Positions 12,961 through 24,182 of a stretch of 64,000 bases of DNA are shown here, piece by piece (the first letter of the stretch is position 1; every line of letters begins with the position of its first letter). The position numbers and the translations under genes were made by a program. The DNA comes from Symsagittifera roscoffensis (Eukaryota; Xenacoelomorpha; Acoela; Convolutidae). The stretch lies in the NCBI RefSeq assembly GCF_963678635.1, contig NC_087067.1, forward strand, positions 52,444,233-52,508,232, read 5' to 3'. Below the pieces are notes generated by a model. The model saw only the letters and a program-made list of their open reading frames with translations. It ran no database searches and was not told where the DNA came from.

Positions 12961-13059
12961 CTACATTGAGAATAAAAAATTAGAACGCCATATAAAACAG
13001 GTCATAGTCCAAATTGGGTCAAAGCATCTTCTTTGAAGTTTTTTTATAAGAAATCTCAG

Positions 13060-13690
13060 TTCCGTATGGTGGTCTTATTGAATACGGAATTTCGTATTTA
13101 GTTGGTTTTTCGCAAACCCCAAAATCTATGAATATCATGCAATTCTACATGATGTTCCTGGATTTTGTGAATTCTTCTGAGCATAAGCGTGCTCGTGATT
13201 GTTATCAGGCACCTAGGCTTGCTAGTTTGTGTTTTCTTTGTCACGTGATTGGAGTGCTTTTCTGTTTTTTGTTTAAATTTTTAGCTCAACAGTATATGCA
13301 TCTTCGATTGTAAGAAATTTGTCCTATAATTTCAGAGAAAATAATTGACGTCATGAGTGTGATTGTTTTGGATATTGAGTGCCTTGAAAACACTATAGTC
13401 AAAGAATTAAGAGTTTTTGAAGATGGAAAATTTGTGGGATATTCCCAAAAGTTCGAAGCAACATTCCAATCTGCTTGGTTTACAAAAATGTTTTCATAGT
13501 ACCAATTATTAAAAAGGTTTTAAACAGTATACTGAGCCCAAAAAACATACAAAATCTAAAAATTTCAGAAATGGAGTTTTTATGCAAAAAGTTATACAAA
13601 ATGTAAGACTACGATAGAAAACTATGAACTTTTAGCAACTACCCATTTCGTCATGCAAAAATTCTTCACTGCGCAGAAAAGAAAAGTTTT
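13060..13690 (+). mobile_element. Left block copy 2 with VKEL-motif protein (fossil)
   Basis: Near 13349-13490 the plus strand reads MSVIVLDIECLENTIVKEL followed by FEDGKFVGYSQKFEATFQSA. This is the best-preserved example of the block also seen at 7430-7560. The family partner words I remember from animal Polinton-like elements are VVLDIEC, VKELGVF, GYSF and QSxWCTRNLH. The function of this protein is unknown to me. The block runs into the assembly gap at 13710. Confidence 0.5.
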
Positions 13691-13709
13691 GCATACGGAT
13701 CATCGGCTC

Positions 13710-13909
13710 NNNNNNNNNNNNNNNNNNNNNNNNNNNNNNNNNNNNNNNNNNNNNNNNNNNNNNNNNNNNNNNNNNNNNNNNNNNNNNNNNNNNNNNNNNN
13801 NNNNNNNNNNNNNNNNNNNNNNNNNNNNNNNNNNNNNNNNNNNNNNNNNNNNNNNNNNNNNNNNNNNNNNNNNNNNNNNNNNNNNNNNNNNNNNNNNNNN
13901 NNNNNNNNN
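13710..13909. other. Assembly gap of exactly 200 N
   Basis: This is a run of 200 unknown bases between the second left block and the third right block. Comparison with copy 1, where about 1.6 kb including the ATPase separates left and right blocks, suggests that either real sequence is missing or the assembler collapsed repeats here. Apparent frames crossing the Ns have no meaning. Confidence 0.99.
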
Positions 13910-16150
13910 CAACGTGGAAGAGGTTTTGGGTGCTCTTGCTCAAAGTCTTGGGTTGGAAGAACAGCAACCCTTGGTAACAAAAAATTATATAGTCCCGGCT
14001 GCAAAAAAAAGGATTTTTTTTTTAAATTGCAGCTTTAGAGTTTTGGTGAAGTTGGTAGTGGACGAAAAAAATTGAAAACATTTGCGAAAGATTTACAAAC
14101 AAAACGGTTCTCATACAATTGGGGGGAGAGGAAATCGCAAGCGTGAAATTAGTAAAACCAGATGCAATTCTAGAAATTTAGGTACAAAAACGTTTGCTCT
14201 CGCAAAAACATTTTGACAATATAAATAAATAAAAATAACCGTTTTTGGTACCTAGTTTTTTATAAATTATTTTTTTAGTGATTTTTGTGAAATAATTAAT
14301 TCATCATTCACACGAGAAGTGTTTCCAGTACTTTTCTAGATGAAAACATAATTGAGTTTGAATTTGAGAGGGGACCGTTATCTCTATTTGAATGCGCATG
14401 TTACCCATTAGGCTTAAAGCTTCAATTATTCAAAGAAATTTTTGTCTGACGCTTTTAACAGAAAAAAATACTGAACATGAAGAAAATTCAGACGACGACT
14501 CAGACGAAGACCCAGAACCTTACCTAACTAATGTCAACACAACAACCTTCTACATTCTCTATTCTCAGACTTTGAAGTTTTTTTTTACAATGACATACAA
14601 AAACGGAAAAACACGAAAAAGAAGGAAATAAACTCGTCGGCAATGAGTAAAAAAGGAATACTTGCTTGTCATGGATACAAGTTTGAAGAGTTTCCGATGA
14701 ATTTATTATGCATCCGTTCACTGATAGAGCAAAACCCTTAGGAACAGGAATAATTTTTTCACTCTATGGGAGGCTCGCCATTGATTTGCTTACTTATGAA
14801 CAATTTTTACTACCAAGTACTGAAGTTCAAATTAGACTAATTCGAGCTAGACCTAAATGTTACATACTGTAGATTCTTAACGGTTTTTCGCTGTTCAGTA
14901 GAAGAGTTGTAGCAGTGAACCTAGTCATCAATAATCGCAATGGAACATTGAAAGATGACATATTCCCTATAACTACTTTGAAACTATAGCAGGAACCTTA
15001 ATCATTCAATCTTGTCAAAACCAAAATCAAAGAAGTTTTTTTTGATAATGTTCCAAGAAAAAGAATAGCAGTTGCAAGGAGAACAAACTCAGCTGCAGCT
15101 TGATCTTTTCATGAAAACCCTTCAACTATCAACGATTTGCTTTGAGAGAGCTTAGATTTATTCGGGACGGAGAAGCAATTGTTTCAATAGACATGAATTC
15201 TCCTTGTCGCGCTTAAGTTAAAATAAGGAAAGTAATGCAGCTCAATGAAGATTAACCAGCTCTTCATAGGGACGATTTTCGAGCTATTCATATTTTGGTC
15301 TCTCACTTGACTTCAATACAAGATGCAGTTGAACAGATACATTACCCAGAGCTAAGACAACAAGAGTTAAGATAAGAAATGTTTTTCCAACAACTTCCCT
15401 CGGAGAAAGTAGCGGAGTGATATTTTTTGGAGAAAGACTATCAAGTGTTCAAAATGACAAGTTCGGAAAGTTCCTTTATTTTTTTGAACTTTCATGTTTT
15501 CATAAAACTCCTGTGATTTTTTTTGGAATTTGACATCTTTTTTGTTTGTCTCTGTACTATCTACTTTAAATTCAATAATCCCAATTCTCAAAAAAAAACT
15601 AAGTGAGTGAATGCTGCATAATTAAAAAACCGAGCAATTTCTACAGCCTAGACTGAAAAGCAGTGTTCAATAACCTTTGTTCAGTACATTAGTTTTATGT
15701 GTTAGATTTCGTTGATTCAATATCTAAATACATGTAAGCCATCTGTTTTTTATGCTTTGTCCTAAATGTCACACGAAGCAGATCTTACTTTCTCAACTTA
15801 CTTCTTTCTAACAAAACGCATTGGCGAATGCTTCCCAGAAAACTACGAAATTTGATATTTTGTGTGGGTTTTAAGCAAAATATCCAGCATTTCTTGTTTT
15901 TAATTTCTACCAAAGCAACTTGAACAAACTTCATGATGTGCATGGTTTGTATTTTAAAAAGTGCTTTCCAGTAAAATTGTACTTTTTGTTTGCTGTAAAT
16001 TTATTACGCGGTGCAGTGATTTATATTCTTACCTTGTAAATTAGTTTTTTCCTCAAAAGCATGATTTTTTTCTCGAAGTTTCACCAGGTTTCAGCTAGAG
16101 ATAAAATAAGCAATTAAAACTCCATATTAAACAGGTCATAGCTCAATTTA
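13910..16150 (+). mobile_element. Right block copy 3 with minor capsid remnant (fossil)
   Basis: This copy contains EVLGALAQSLG near 13925, the acidic SDDDSDEDPEPYLTN stretch near 14500, TYKNGKTRKRRK near 14600, the capsid words SLYGRLAIDLLTYEQFLLP and IRLIRARP near 14765-14860, and the AVARRTNSAAA tail near 15070. The order matches the F54H12.2-type minor capsid family. It is broken, but the capsid words are the clearest of the three copies. Confidence 0.65.
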
Positions 16151-17330
16151 GGTCAAATCAAGTTTTTTGAAGGTTTTTTTTCTAAAAAATCTGTTTCGTA
16201 AAAAGTTTTTTTTAAATATCAGTTTTTGAAAAAACTAATGCCATCGACTTACCATAAACACAAAAAAAAACGAACATTTATTTCTGCATGTAGTCTTTTT
16301 CTTAATACATTGTAGATTCTAGACCCAATGTTATTACATAGCTTGCTGACTGAATGTTTTTTTCCCTATCTTAAAACATGGGGTAAGCAGGCTGGATTTT
16401 TGTGGGGTGAAAAAGTTGGGTTCTTTATTGTTCAAACATGATTCATCGTTTTTTGCAAACTCTGTATTTTGGGTTGCCAAATACGTGTTCGAAAGTTGTT
16501 GAACTGGATAACGTTTTTTAGTTGAGCTGGACCAGATGATCTTGGTATGAGTGTTCTACTGGTCCGAGACCATATAGATTACACATGCGCAAAATCAAAC
16601 AACAAATCAGACTAGTAAGAGCTCCAGCGTTTCTCACTTCGTTACTAAGCACTAAGCGCCGGAAAAAGATCGATTTTACCTAAATTTTACAAAAGCTCGT
16701 TTTTACTTAACCTATTCGTCCACACAAGTTAAGTTTTGTTGACTACCATCACATCATATTTTTGATCAGTTAAAAGCAGCAGTTGATTTCAGAATCTTCG
16801 TTGAACCAGAATGGAAGTAACCAGATCAGATTACTCACTTCTTTTTTCATTAATTTGAATTAGAATTTTTTTAATGTGATATTGACAAAAAAATTGAGCA
16901 TAACTTAGGATCTCAAACATAGGAAGCACTTATTTTTTTTATGTACCAACTCTTACAAAACGAAAACTTTCTCTGTCAATCAGTCTATGTTGAATAGATA
17001 ATAGTGACACTGAGTTGCTATATTGGAGTAAAAAGTCGCATAATTTACCGTGAAAAGCAGACGATTGAATTTATGAAGCAGTTATTTAGATTTGATGTAA
17101 CTACCTCTGTAACACGTATAAAAATCGTTCAACGTTATCAAAGCTTGTTTCAATTGAACTAACAATTTGGCATTCCTATTTGAATTCTTTTTTTTTCGTT
17201 ACACTCAAACTACATTTGATGATTGATTAAACTTTTAAAGACTACAGATAACAATTTTTTCAAAAAGTATATTTGTTTGCCTTCGGTTTTTTAATTTTCG
17301 CTCCCACGCCAAACGGTTGAAAGTTTTGGT
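16150..17330. other. Stretch with no recognisable gene
   Basis: AT-rich DNA in which I see no coding exon. The only structure noted is a short inverted pair, GGACCAG near 16527 and CTGGTCC near 16560, which is too small to interpret. Confidence 0.4.
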
Positions 17331-17334
17331 ATTC

Positions 17335-17872
17335 ACACATTTCACCCCTCACACGTTTCGCCCCAACTCATATCGCCCCTAAACTGTACATTAAGAAAGC
17401 GGGCAGTTAAATAACTGTGTAATCAATTATGGGCGAAACGTACGATTTTTCTGTCTCGTTTCGGTTCTGAGTAAGATCGGTTTCGGGTAGCAGACTGATT
17501 GACAACATTTCAATTCATACGTAGGTTAACCGTAACTATCGAAAAACAATAAGTCAACAAACAATATCAAACTGACATAAAATTTGGTATTTAAAAGCAG
17601 AATTCAATTTCACAAATACGCAAAATGAAAAAAATACAAAATGAAAAAAATATAAAACAGCGCCTGAGCAATTTGTGAACTTTGTTTCGATCATTCAGTT
17701 TTTCGTATTTTCTCACACACGATGCTTCGTTTCACCAGAAACTTGCTTAGTTATGACCTTGGTTTTTTCTCGCTTTGAATTCTAGCGGACGAAATGTGTG
17801 GACGAAAGGTGTGAAATTATTAGGGGCGAAATGTGTGAATTTATTAGGGGCGAAATGCGTGAGGGGTGAAAT
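17335..17872. mobile_element. MITE-like element with ~30-bp terminal inverted repeats
   Basis: The left end reads CACACATTTCACCCCTCACA and continues into CGTTTCGCCCC. The right end near 17842-17872 is its reverse complement with one or two differences (GGGGCGAAATGCGTGAGGGG, then TGAAATGTG). The interior is about 480 bp with no transposase-like frame, as expected of a non-autonomous DNA transposon. Extra GGGGCGAAAT-type words lie inside the right end and just beyond it, up to about 17945, so the right terminus may itself be a short tandem array. No target-site duplication was certain. Confidence 0.55.
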
Positions 17873-18147
17873 GTGCCTTAGATTTAGGAGGGGCGAAATC
17901 TGCCATAGATCTAAGAGGGACAAAATATAGATGGGGCAAAACGTGGGACACTCTAAATTTTTATAGTGTTTCTTGTAGTGTAGTCCCGGGTTCGTGCAGT
18001 TCGCTGAAACTTTACCCACACCGTGGTTTCTCCTATTATTATCTATTATCTGACGATTTAACAGTCGAACGACAAATTATTCTTCTAATAATCAATCATC
18101 TGGTATTTTTGTTGTCACAGTGTAAATTAATCGATTGTATGGTGAAA

Positions 18148-18246
18148 AAATCCATTAAAAAACTTCATTTTTATGTCCATTATAATGGAATTATAATAGA
18201 TTACAATTTAAATGAAATTGACATAAAAATTCAATTAAAAAAAATG
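18148..18246. repeat. Inverted repeat (long imperfect hairpin)
   Basis: TCCATTAAAAAACTTCATTT near 18150 pairs with AAATTCAATTAAAAAAAATG near 18225, and TTTTTATGTCCATT pairs with AATTGACATAAAAA, around a short AT-rich centre. Arms are about 35-40 nt with a few mismatches. It may be a small fold-back element or a transcribed hairpin. It lies beyond the end of an otherwise meaningless frame. Confidence 0.5.
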
Positions 18247-18442
18247 GAAATCAACTTTTTTAGGTTCTCAGTTGCCTGAGCATGAAAGTATAAGAGTATT
18301 AGCAAAGAAAGTTTTTTAATTTATTTTCGAACAGAATTTCAAGTTTTGTCAAGTGTCTTGTTTTAGTGTCGAATTACAGACCACACTCTCTACAGACCGC
18401 AACCTCTATCGCGGCTGAAGTCGAAATAATTAGTTAGACTTG

Positions 18443-18622
18443 AATGGGCGGGATTAGCGGCAGGTATGAAAAATGACTCAACCCAATAAAAAAGACTTCG
18501 TTAATTTGTGTAAATTGCATCGTACTGTAATGGGGGAGTTGATTTTTTTTTTTACAATAAATTTTAAAAGTCATTTTTGTTGGTATGGGTAATTTTTCAT
18601 GCCTGCTTCTAATCCGACCCAT
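18443..18622. mobile_element. Short fold-back element with ~35-bp inverted ends
   Basis: The left arm reads TGGGCGGGATTAGCGGCAGG followed by TATGAAAAATGACTCAACCCA. The right arm near 18586-18622 is the reverse complement with a few changes (TGGGTAATTTTTCATGCCTG, then CTTCTAATCCGACCCA). Total length is about 180 bp with no coding capacity. This is the architecture of a small MITE. Confidence 0.55.
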
Positions 18623-18799
18623 AATTTGATTTGGTGAAAACCAAATCAAAGAACTGGGTCTAGTAAATTATTTTGCTCTAAAACAAATTGAGAAACCAAA
18701 AATCTCAGATTTTATCAAGATTTGAACTTTTCACAAAAACCTGAATGTTTTTATAATGTTTTTAAAATTCAGATTTGATTCATTCAATTGATTGAAAAC

Positions 18800-19060
18800 A
18801 GTTAAAGAAAAAATAAGGGAAAAAGAAAGTGTGAAACTATGGAAAGTGAATATATAAATTCGTAATACCTTTGGAATGATATTTAAAAAAAAAATTTGTA
18901 AAGAATTGCTTGTTAAAGAGTTGACGTTGGTGTGTCTTTTAAGACATGATTGAAAACGGAAAAAACAATAACGGAAAGAAGTGCTGAAACTGCTGAGAGT
19001 GAGTATCCTAATTCGTAATAACTGATTATCTACAGAAAAAAAACTGATTTTAGATCAATT
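18800..19060. repeat. Diverged two-copy repeat, ~160 bp unit
   Basis: Two related blocks near 18825-18900 and 18965-19040 share GTGAAACT...GAAAGTGAGTAT...AATTCGTAATA words. No coding sense is seen. Confidence 0.35.
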
Positions 19061-19229
19061 TTAGTTTTATACAGTAAAATTTTGCTTAAATACATATGAT
19101 AATTGATCATAATGTGTTTTGTTTCGGTAAAATTTTGAACTTTAAAATTTCACTTAGTGTTTTCTATTGAAACACACTAGTTTCAATTTTACTTGGCATG
19201 TGGCTTAAAGATTATATGCATGTTATATA

Positions 19230-19860
19230 CAGATTATACATTTTTGATGCATATTTTTGAGTTCAAAATTAGATTTTAACCGGTCTTTTTCTCTATTTGT
19301 TACATTGGTTTTTGCTAAATATCTGATTTACATTGATATTTTGTAAATAATTTTATTGCATGACTTTGAGCTCAAATCTGATTTATATTGACCATTTTCT
19401 TCATTTGCTTCATATGTTTTTGCCCAAAATCTTATTTACAATGACGATTTTCTTTACGTTTGTTGCATAATTTTGAGCTCAAAAATTGATTTTTAGCGTC
19501 TTTTTTCTCCATTTAATACATTCTTTTTTGCCCAATATCTGATTTACATTGATAGTTTGTCAATATTCTTTTTCACATTTTTGAGCTCAAATTCTGATTT
19601 GTTTTCACCGTTTTCTTCATTTGTTACATAAGTTTTCGCCCAAAATCTGATTTACAATGATGATTTTCTATGTTTTTTTATTGCAAAATTTTGAGCTCAA
19701 AAAATGATTTTTAGCTAGTTTTTTCTCTATTTAATACATTTGTTTTTTGCCCAATATCAGATTTGCAATGATGAATTTTTATATTTTTGATGCTCAAAAT
19801 CTTGTTTATATTGATGATTTTCATGGTTTGTGTCGTTTGGTTTGAATTCAAATTTTTCAG
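19230..19860. repeat. Tandem repeat of ~110 bp, alternating types
   Basis: The palindromic word TTTTGAGCTCAAA (or TTTTGAGTTCAAA) recurs near 19256, 19370, 19471, 19581 and 19690. Each occurrence is followed by a CTGATTTACATTGAT- or GATTTTTAGC-type segment and a TTTTTGCCCAA segment. The two flank types alternate, giving a higher-order period near 215 bp. Copies are diverged. No gene is seen. Confidence 0.7.
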
Positions 19861-19899
19861 TTGAAATCCAACGTTTGGTTCGAATTCAACAGCAGGCTT

Positions 19900-20140
19900 T
19901 TAAGAAGAGTAAAATCAATTTTTTAGACAATATAATCCATTTTTTGACAACATAATCAATTTTTTGGGTCCTAGATTTTATTGCAATTTTATGGCGATGG
20001 CAATAGTTTTTGTTACGAGTTTTTGGTAACTTTATGGCAAAAACAATAGATTTTATTTCAATTTTATGGCAAAACAATAGTTTTTTTGGCAATCTTATGG
20101 CAAAGGCAATCATTGTTATTGCAATTTCATGGCGATTTCA
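19900..20140. repeat. Degenerate minisatellite (TTTTATGGCAAAAACAATAG-like)
   Basis: Words such as CAATTTTATGGC, AACTTTATGGCAAAAACAA and CAATCTTATGGCAAAGGCAA recur every 35-45 bp. Both strands are incidentally open here, so the frames are repeat artefacts. Confidence 0.5.
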
Positions 20141-20469
20141 GTTGCTCGGCGAAAAAATAGATTTGGTTTATGTGGAGATAAAAAAAAGATTTCAGTGGAA
20201 TTTGAGTGCAATTCTATTATAATATAAAAAAGTATTGTCTAATTTGGTTACACAACCGATTATAATGACAACATTTTCGGCAACCATTTTCTGAATGTAA
20301 TCTATTTTTATCCGAGAAACGTCGGTGCAGGTATGATCCAATTTAGAAACGGTGCCCAAACAATTTTGTCGACCAGAGTCAATCGATGAGTCTACATGTG
20401 CTTGTGTTTTCAGAACATCGCCAATAGATAATTGCAAAAGTGTCGAGCAACTCAGTTGTAAATTATGTA

Positions 20470-21050
20470 AATTTTGTTAATTTTCAAAATCCGAGGAAAA
20501 GGGACATATCACTTAAAACTTTTTTGATTTTCAAAATCTTTTATGATTGACCTTTTTTGATAAAGTTTGGGAAATACCAAGTTGAGAAAACGAGATGAAA
20601 AGGAACAAGTTTCATTCTGCTGAGAAAGTATTATGGTAAAGGTCTTCTTTTAAAACTAGAAGTTGTTCTAATTTTTCGCGCAATATCCGTTTATTGAATT
20701 GTTATAATCTGGCTCAATCAAAAAAAATCAAACTAAGTTTAAAAAAAAACATTTTAATTGTATTTATTTTGCGTGACAAATAAACTTATAATCTGCAAAT
20801 GAAAAACATCAAAATCAAATCAATTTTCATATTGATTGAAAAGTTTTTTATAGTTGATGTATAAATAAAATCGACAAAAATCAAATGTAATACATTGGGG
20901 TCTTGTTAACTAACCTCCCCCCCCCACCCTCAATGGACCTTGTATACTATCCCCGCTATGCATGTATTATTTTTGACATCTTATTTTGTATAAATGCATT
21001 CCAGAAACACCAAGAGTTTTTGTGTTCGTGCTTACATTATTACATTAATA
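20470..21050. other. Stretch with no recognisable gene
   Basis: AT-rich DNA. A C-rich run near 20923 and the words TTGTTAACTAACC...CCTTGTATACTATCCCC resemble the fold-back cluster at 50.73-50.99 kb, suggesting a dispersed repeat family. Confidence 0.4.
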
Positions 21051-21058
21051 ATGATTTT

Positions 21059-21300
21059 AACCAGGGGCGGATCTAGGATTTTCTCGAGGGGGGGAGGGAG
21101 GCGGATTTGAAATTTTTATTGACAATTTTTTAAGTCGACCAAATTGATTTTGTGAGCTCTTCCAAATCATTTTAAAGACCTCATTTTGACCAAATTTTAG
21201 GCACATTTCGGAAAAATTTGACCAAAAAAACTGCGTTTTTGGCGCGCGCTCCCCCTTCAAAATTCATATATTAGGCGCTCTTAGAAAAATTTTTGGGTCA
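21059..21300. mobile_element. Fragment of a DNA transposon-like repeat (CAGGGGCGGAT end)
   Basis: CCAGGGGCGGATCTAGGATT followed by a run of Gs is a sequence common at the ends of hAT-like and related DNA transposons in invertebrate genomes. The following 200 bp are non-coding. A matching inverted right end was not found, so this is probably a truncated copy. The family is uncertain. Confidence 0.4.
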
Positions 21301-21745
21301 GTCAGCCAAAAATTGATATCTCAAAATAGTACAAGGGGGACTCTTGAAGTCGGCAGGGCGTCGAATCCCTGACTTCAAAAACAACAAAAAAATATCAAAT
21401 TAAAAAACAAAAATCTATATTAGCCGATGTAGAATGGTAAAAACCAATTTCGAACAAAGTCAACCACGGTAAAAAAAAGTAAATTCTTGAGCGTATTGGA
21501 TCAATATTTTGTCTTTCCCATTATAGCGCTCAGAAAAACAAAGCTCTATCAAAATAGTAAAATACAGTGTGAAGGGGTCATATCTTTTTGATACTAGGCG
21601 TGGAGAGAGACCCCGAAGAGCGACTGAAACGAGACATTAAAAAATTGATCCTTTCGGTCGATACTCCATTCGATACCTCAACACCCGGAACAGGAACATC
21701 TTTGTACCCCTACATACAATTTACAAAACAAACTTGGCTGCCTAC

Positions 21746-21979
21746 TTGTTATGTGATCATCTGAAAGTCGACACTCGCCATGTCTTTTCTCTTCCGAATC
21801 ACTGTTGTTTGCTTCATTGGCACTATCGTCTTCATCGTCTGAATTGGGAAGTACAATCCTTTCCGTCTCCATTTTTGCTGACCCTTTGTCTACCATTGTT
21901 TTTATCAAAACGTCTATTGTCTGTTTAGCACGTTTTGGAAACGCAGTCGCATTTTCTACCAATGATTGAATGTCATCAT
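21746..21979 (-). CDS. Isolated internal exon of an unknown acidic protein
   Basis: On the minus strand, a strong acceptor (AAGTTGTTTCAG) precedes 78 open codons beginning DDIQSLVENATAFPKRAKQ and running through ERIVLPNSDDEDDSANEANN. A GTAGGC donor follows at about 21745. The segment is about 30% Asp/Glu, hydrophilic and likely disordered in its second half. The splice signals, phase and composition make it the most convincing coding segment between 16 and 24 kb, but neighbouring exons were not found in the flanking few kilobases. The gene may have large introns, or this may be a remnant. No family is recognised. Confidence 0.45.
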
Positions 21980-21999
21980 CTGAAACAACTTTTATATTA

Positions 22000-24150
22000 G
22001 ATTAGTTTCTGACATTGCTTAACTATTAACTGAACTGGTGGGTATTTTCATGATGGGAAGACCAAATAACAGAGAACTTTTTAACCAATCAAAACCGCAA
22101 AAAACCTTGACGGGACCCGATTCTCTAAAGGTTTCATGCAGAAAACCAGAGGAAAAATTGAGGAAAAAACCGAAAAAAAACAAAGGAAAAAATTCTTTCC
22201 ACGTGTCCCGGCGATTGGCGCGCTATGTGCACGTCAGCGCTTCGGACCGATGGCAACCAAGCATTTTCATAAACCGTTGATGTATCGATTTTGTGATTTC
22301 ATGGGTTTTTGAAAACTCAATTTTGATTGCCTACAAATAACTTTTTATTTTGCGTCCTTTCCATTATAGTAAACGAATGTAGAGTACCATGCCTAACGTG
22401 TCGTTTATCGAGTATACTCAGAAGATAAACCATTTTTTTTGCTAAAAATAATTGATAAAACGCTTCATCGGTGTATGTCAAAATCAGTACAAAGTATTGC
22501 AAAACAAACAATGTAAAGGCAATGTTTGAAAAAAAACGGATGCAGCAATTTAAAGACGTTTTCCCGACAACTTTACAACTTTGATAGTCTGAATATTTTT
22601 AAATTAGCGAGCTGTCTTGAAGTAAAAAGTGCAACTATTTGGCAAAAAATAGTGAAGACAAAATTGAAATTGGTTGGCAAAGGTCCATGTTTCCAAAATT
22701 TTAGTAATGTCAGGCGACAAAAAAGCGCCTTTGGAAAAAAATTAAAGCAGGTATATTAATAAAAATTTTGTTTTCAAGCCAAAACTTGTAACCATAAAAT
22801 CTATGAAAATGTAGGTTTTACCATTAAGTTCGGCTTGGGAGAAATCCAAAAACGCATTAGTCTGTCGGGTGGCATCTCCATGAGCAAAATCTATTCGCCT
22901 ACTATTTTTAACTTTGATCATATAGACAAAAGGACCGCACAATTTTTTCAAATATCACAAAAAAAACTAAAAAGAGAAAAAAACTGTTTGTTTTGGTGTT
23001 GTTTAACCATCAAAATTGATGAGCAAATTAAGAAGCAAAACTACTATAACAAAGGAATGAAATATTTTCATAACAAGCTTAAAAATGTTCAAGATCTCAA
23101 ATATATGTCTCTTATCTTATGAAAAAAAAACGAGTCCAAAGATTAATTGGTAAATGTTAACGCTTCAAGAAGAGTGTTTTTATCGAACTGTAAGAACTGT
23201 ATCAAATAAATATCATTAGCATGGTGAAACGTTTTGCAGCAATAAGACAATAGTATTTCAATTATTTCAATTTTTCTTATAGTTTTCTTAGTTCTTACGC
23301 ATGTTTTTCAAGCCTTGCCTCGTATAGTTTATAGTTCGGAGATATCTTGTAAGCATTTAAGAGAAAACAGGAAAAATTGACCTAAAATAAGTTACTCGAA
23401 AAGTTTTTATTGAATCTGTATAATATATTTTAGAAAAAACGTTGTGATGAAACCAATTTCGATCAAATCTTACTTCAGCTAATTTTAAATTCAACTTTTT
23501 TTTATAAAAAACGTAAATTTAATCCAAGTGTAGCCGGTAGCTAAAATAATCTAGAAAAAAATATAATTTTTTGAATTTTTCGTGGTTTTTTTCTTTATGG
23601 TTATGAACAAAATGAACACAGTCTGATTGAAACTGAAAACCAGAAAAAGAAAAAAGAAAAAGTTATCGCATAATTCTGTTCCGAGTTTTTCAATGAGTTT
23701 TGTTGCTAAAACGGCTCTGAAAAGACCTAAAAATTAGTTTTTTTTCCAGTAAAACTACATTTTCGGTCTTTCCTATCATATGGGACTGCACTCTGGCTTT
23801 ACTTGCCCTAAATTAGACCAAAAATCAAAGATTTAATACACATCGAAAAGGTTTGAATCGCAACTGAAAAGTTTTCAAAGTGACAAAATTTAAAAGTATC
23901 ACAACGACGAAGTTCTTTCAGATTGGTCGGACAAGCAAAACTCTTATAAAACAATGCGGATACGTTTTTCTATGATAAGATTCTCGCATGCAACGTTTTG
24001 TTATCGCACAAAAAATGGAACTTTTTCTAAACGTTTTTGTAGCTTTTGAAAGGGTCACTAAAACATTTTCCTTGGTTGTACATTTTTTTAGCATCTTTAT
24101 AGACCATGATTATGTACCGTCGGTCTTCCTCGTCTGACTTCATAATTTTA
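22000..24150. other. Stretch with no confident gene
   Basis: There are several short open frames. One at 22526-22750 on the plus strand ends at a plausible GTATAT donor (AAAGCAG|GTATAT near 22751), and another starts near 22835, but neither has recognisable domains and both strands are equally open. I do not call a gene. Confidence 0.4.
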
Positions 24151-24154
24151 GTCC

Positions 24155-24182
24155 TTGTTGAGTGTCTTCAGACACTCAACAA
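24155..24182. repeat. Perfect hairpin, 12-bp arms with a TTCA loop
   Basis: TTGTTGAGTGTC, TTCA, GACACTCAACAA is a perfect inverted repeat just outside the gypsy-like fossil. The TGTTGAGTGTC...GACACTCAACA form resembles the inverted ends of an LTR brought together, but this could be chance or another small element. Confidence 0.6.

Larger units (their letters stand above)
7050..16150 (+). mobile_element. Fossil Polinton/adintovirus-like element, rearranged and partly tandem-duplicated
   Basis: Reading the plus strand in pieces gives several protein remnants typical of Polinton (Maverick) and adintovirus-like elements: a short block with DIECLENTIVKEL and GKFVGYS words, a packaging ATPase tail, a small basic region, and a minor capsid protein related to the one annotated F54H12.2 in nematodes. 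No integrase or protein-primed DNA polymerase was identified, and no terminal inverted repeats were found, so the ends given are only where recognisable similarity fades. The body is broken in many places and is a dead fossil. Block order is left part, right part, right part, left part, right part. Right parts at about 10.76 and 13.91 kb are only a few percent apart, so at least one duplication is younger than the insertion. Confidence 0.7.

Noticed and set aside
13632-14075. Open frames of 70-140 codons across the N run
   Set aside because: They exist only because unknown bases contain no stops. They are gap artefacts.
17866-18279. Plus-strand 137-codon frame
   Set aside because: Its first part is MITE terminal-repeat sequence and its second part is the long hairpin at 18148-18246. 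It is a composite of repeats, not a gene.
19886-20222. Two opposed frames rich in Lys/Ile and Phe/Met
   Set aside because: Both follow the TTTTATGGCAAAAACAATAG repeat. Their periodic amino-acid pattern comes from the minisatellite.
24155-24182. Hairpin as a transcription terminator or histone-type stem-loop
   Set aside because: Rho-independent terminators do not apply to this eukaryotic DNA, and the stem and loop do not match the histone mRNA consensus.
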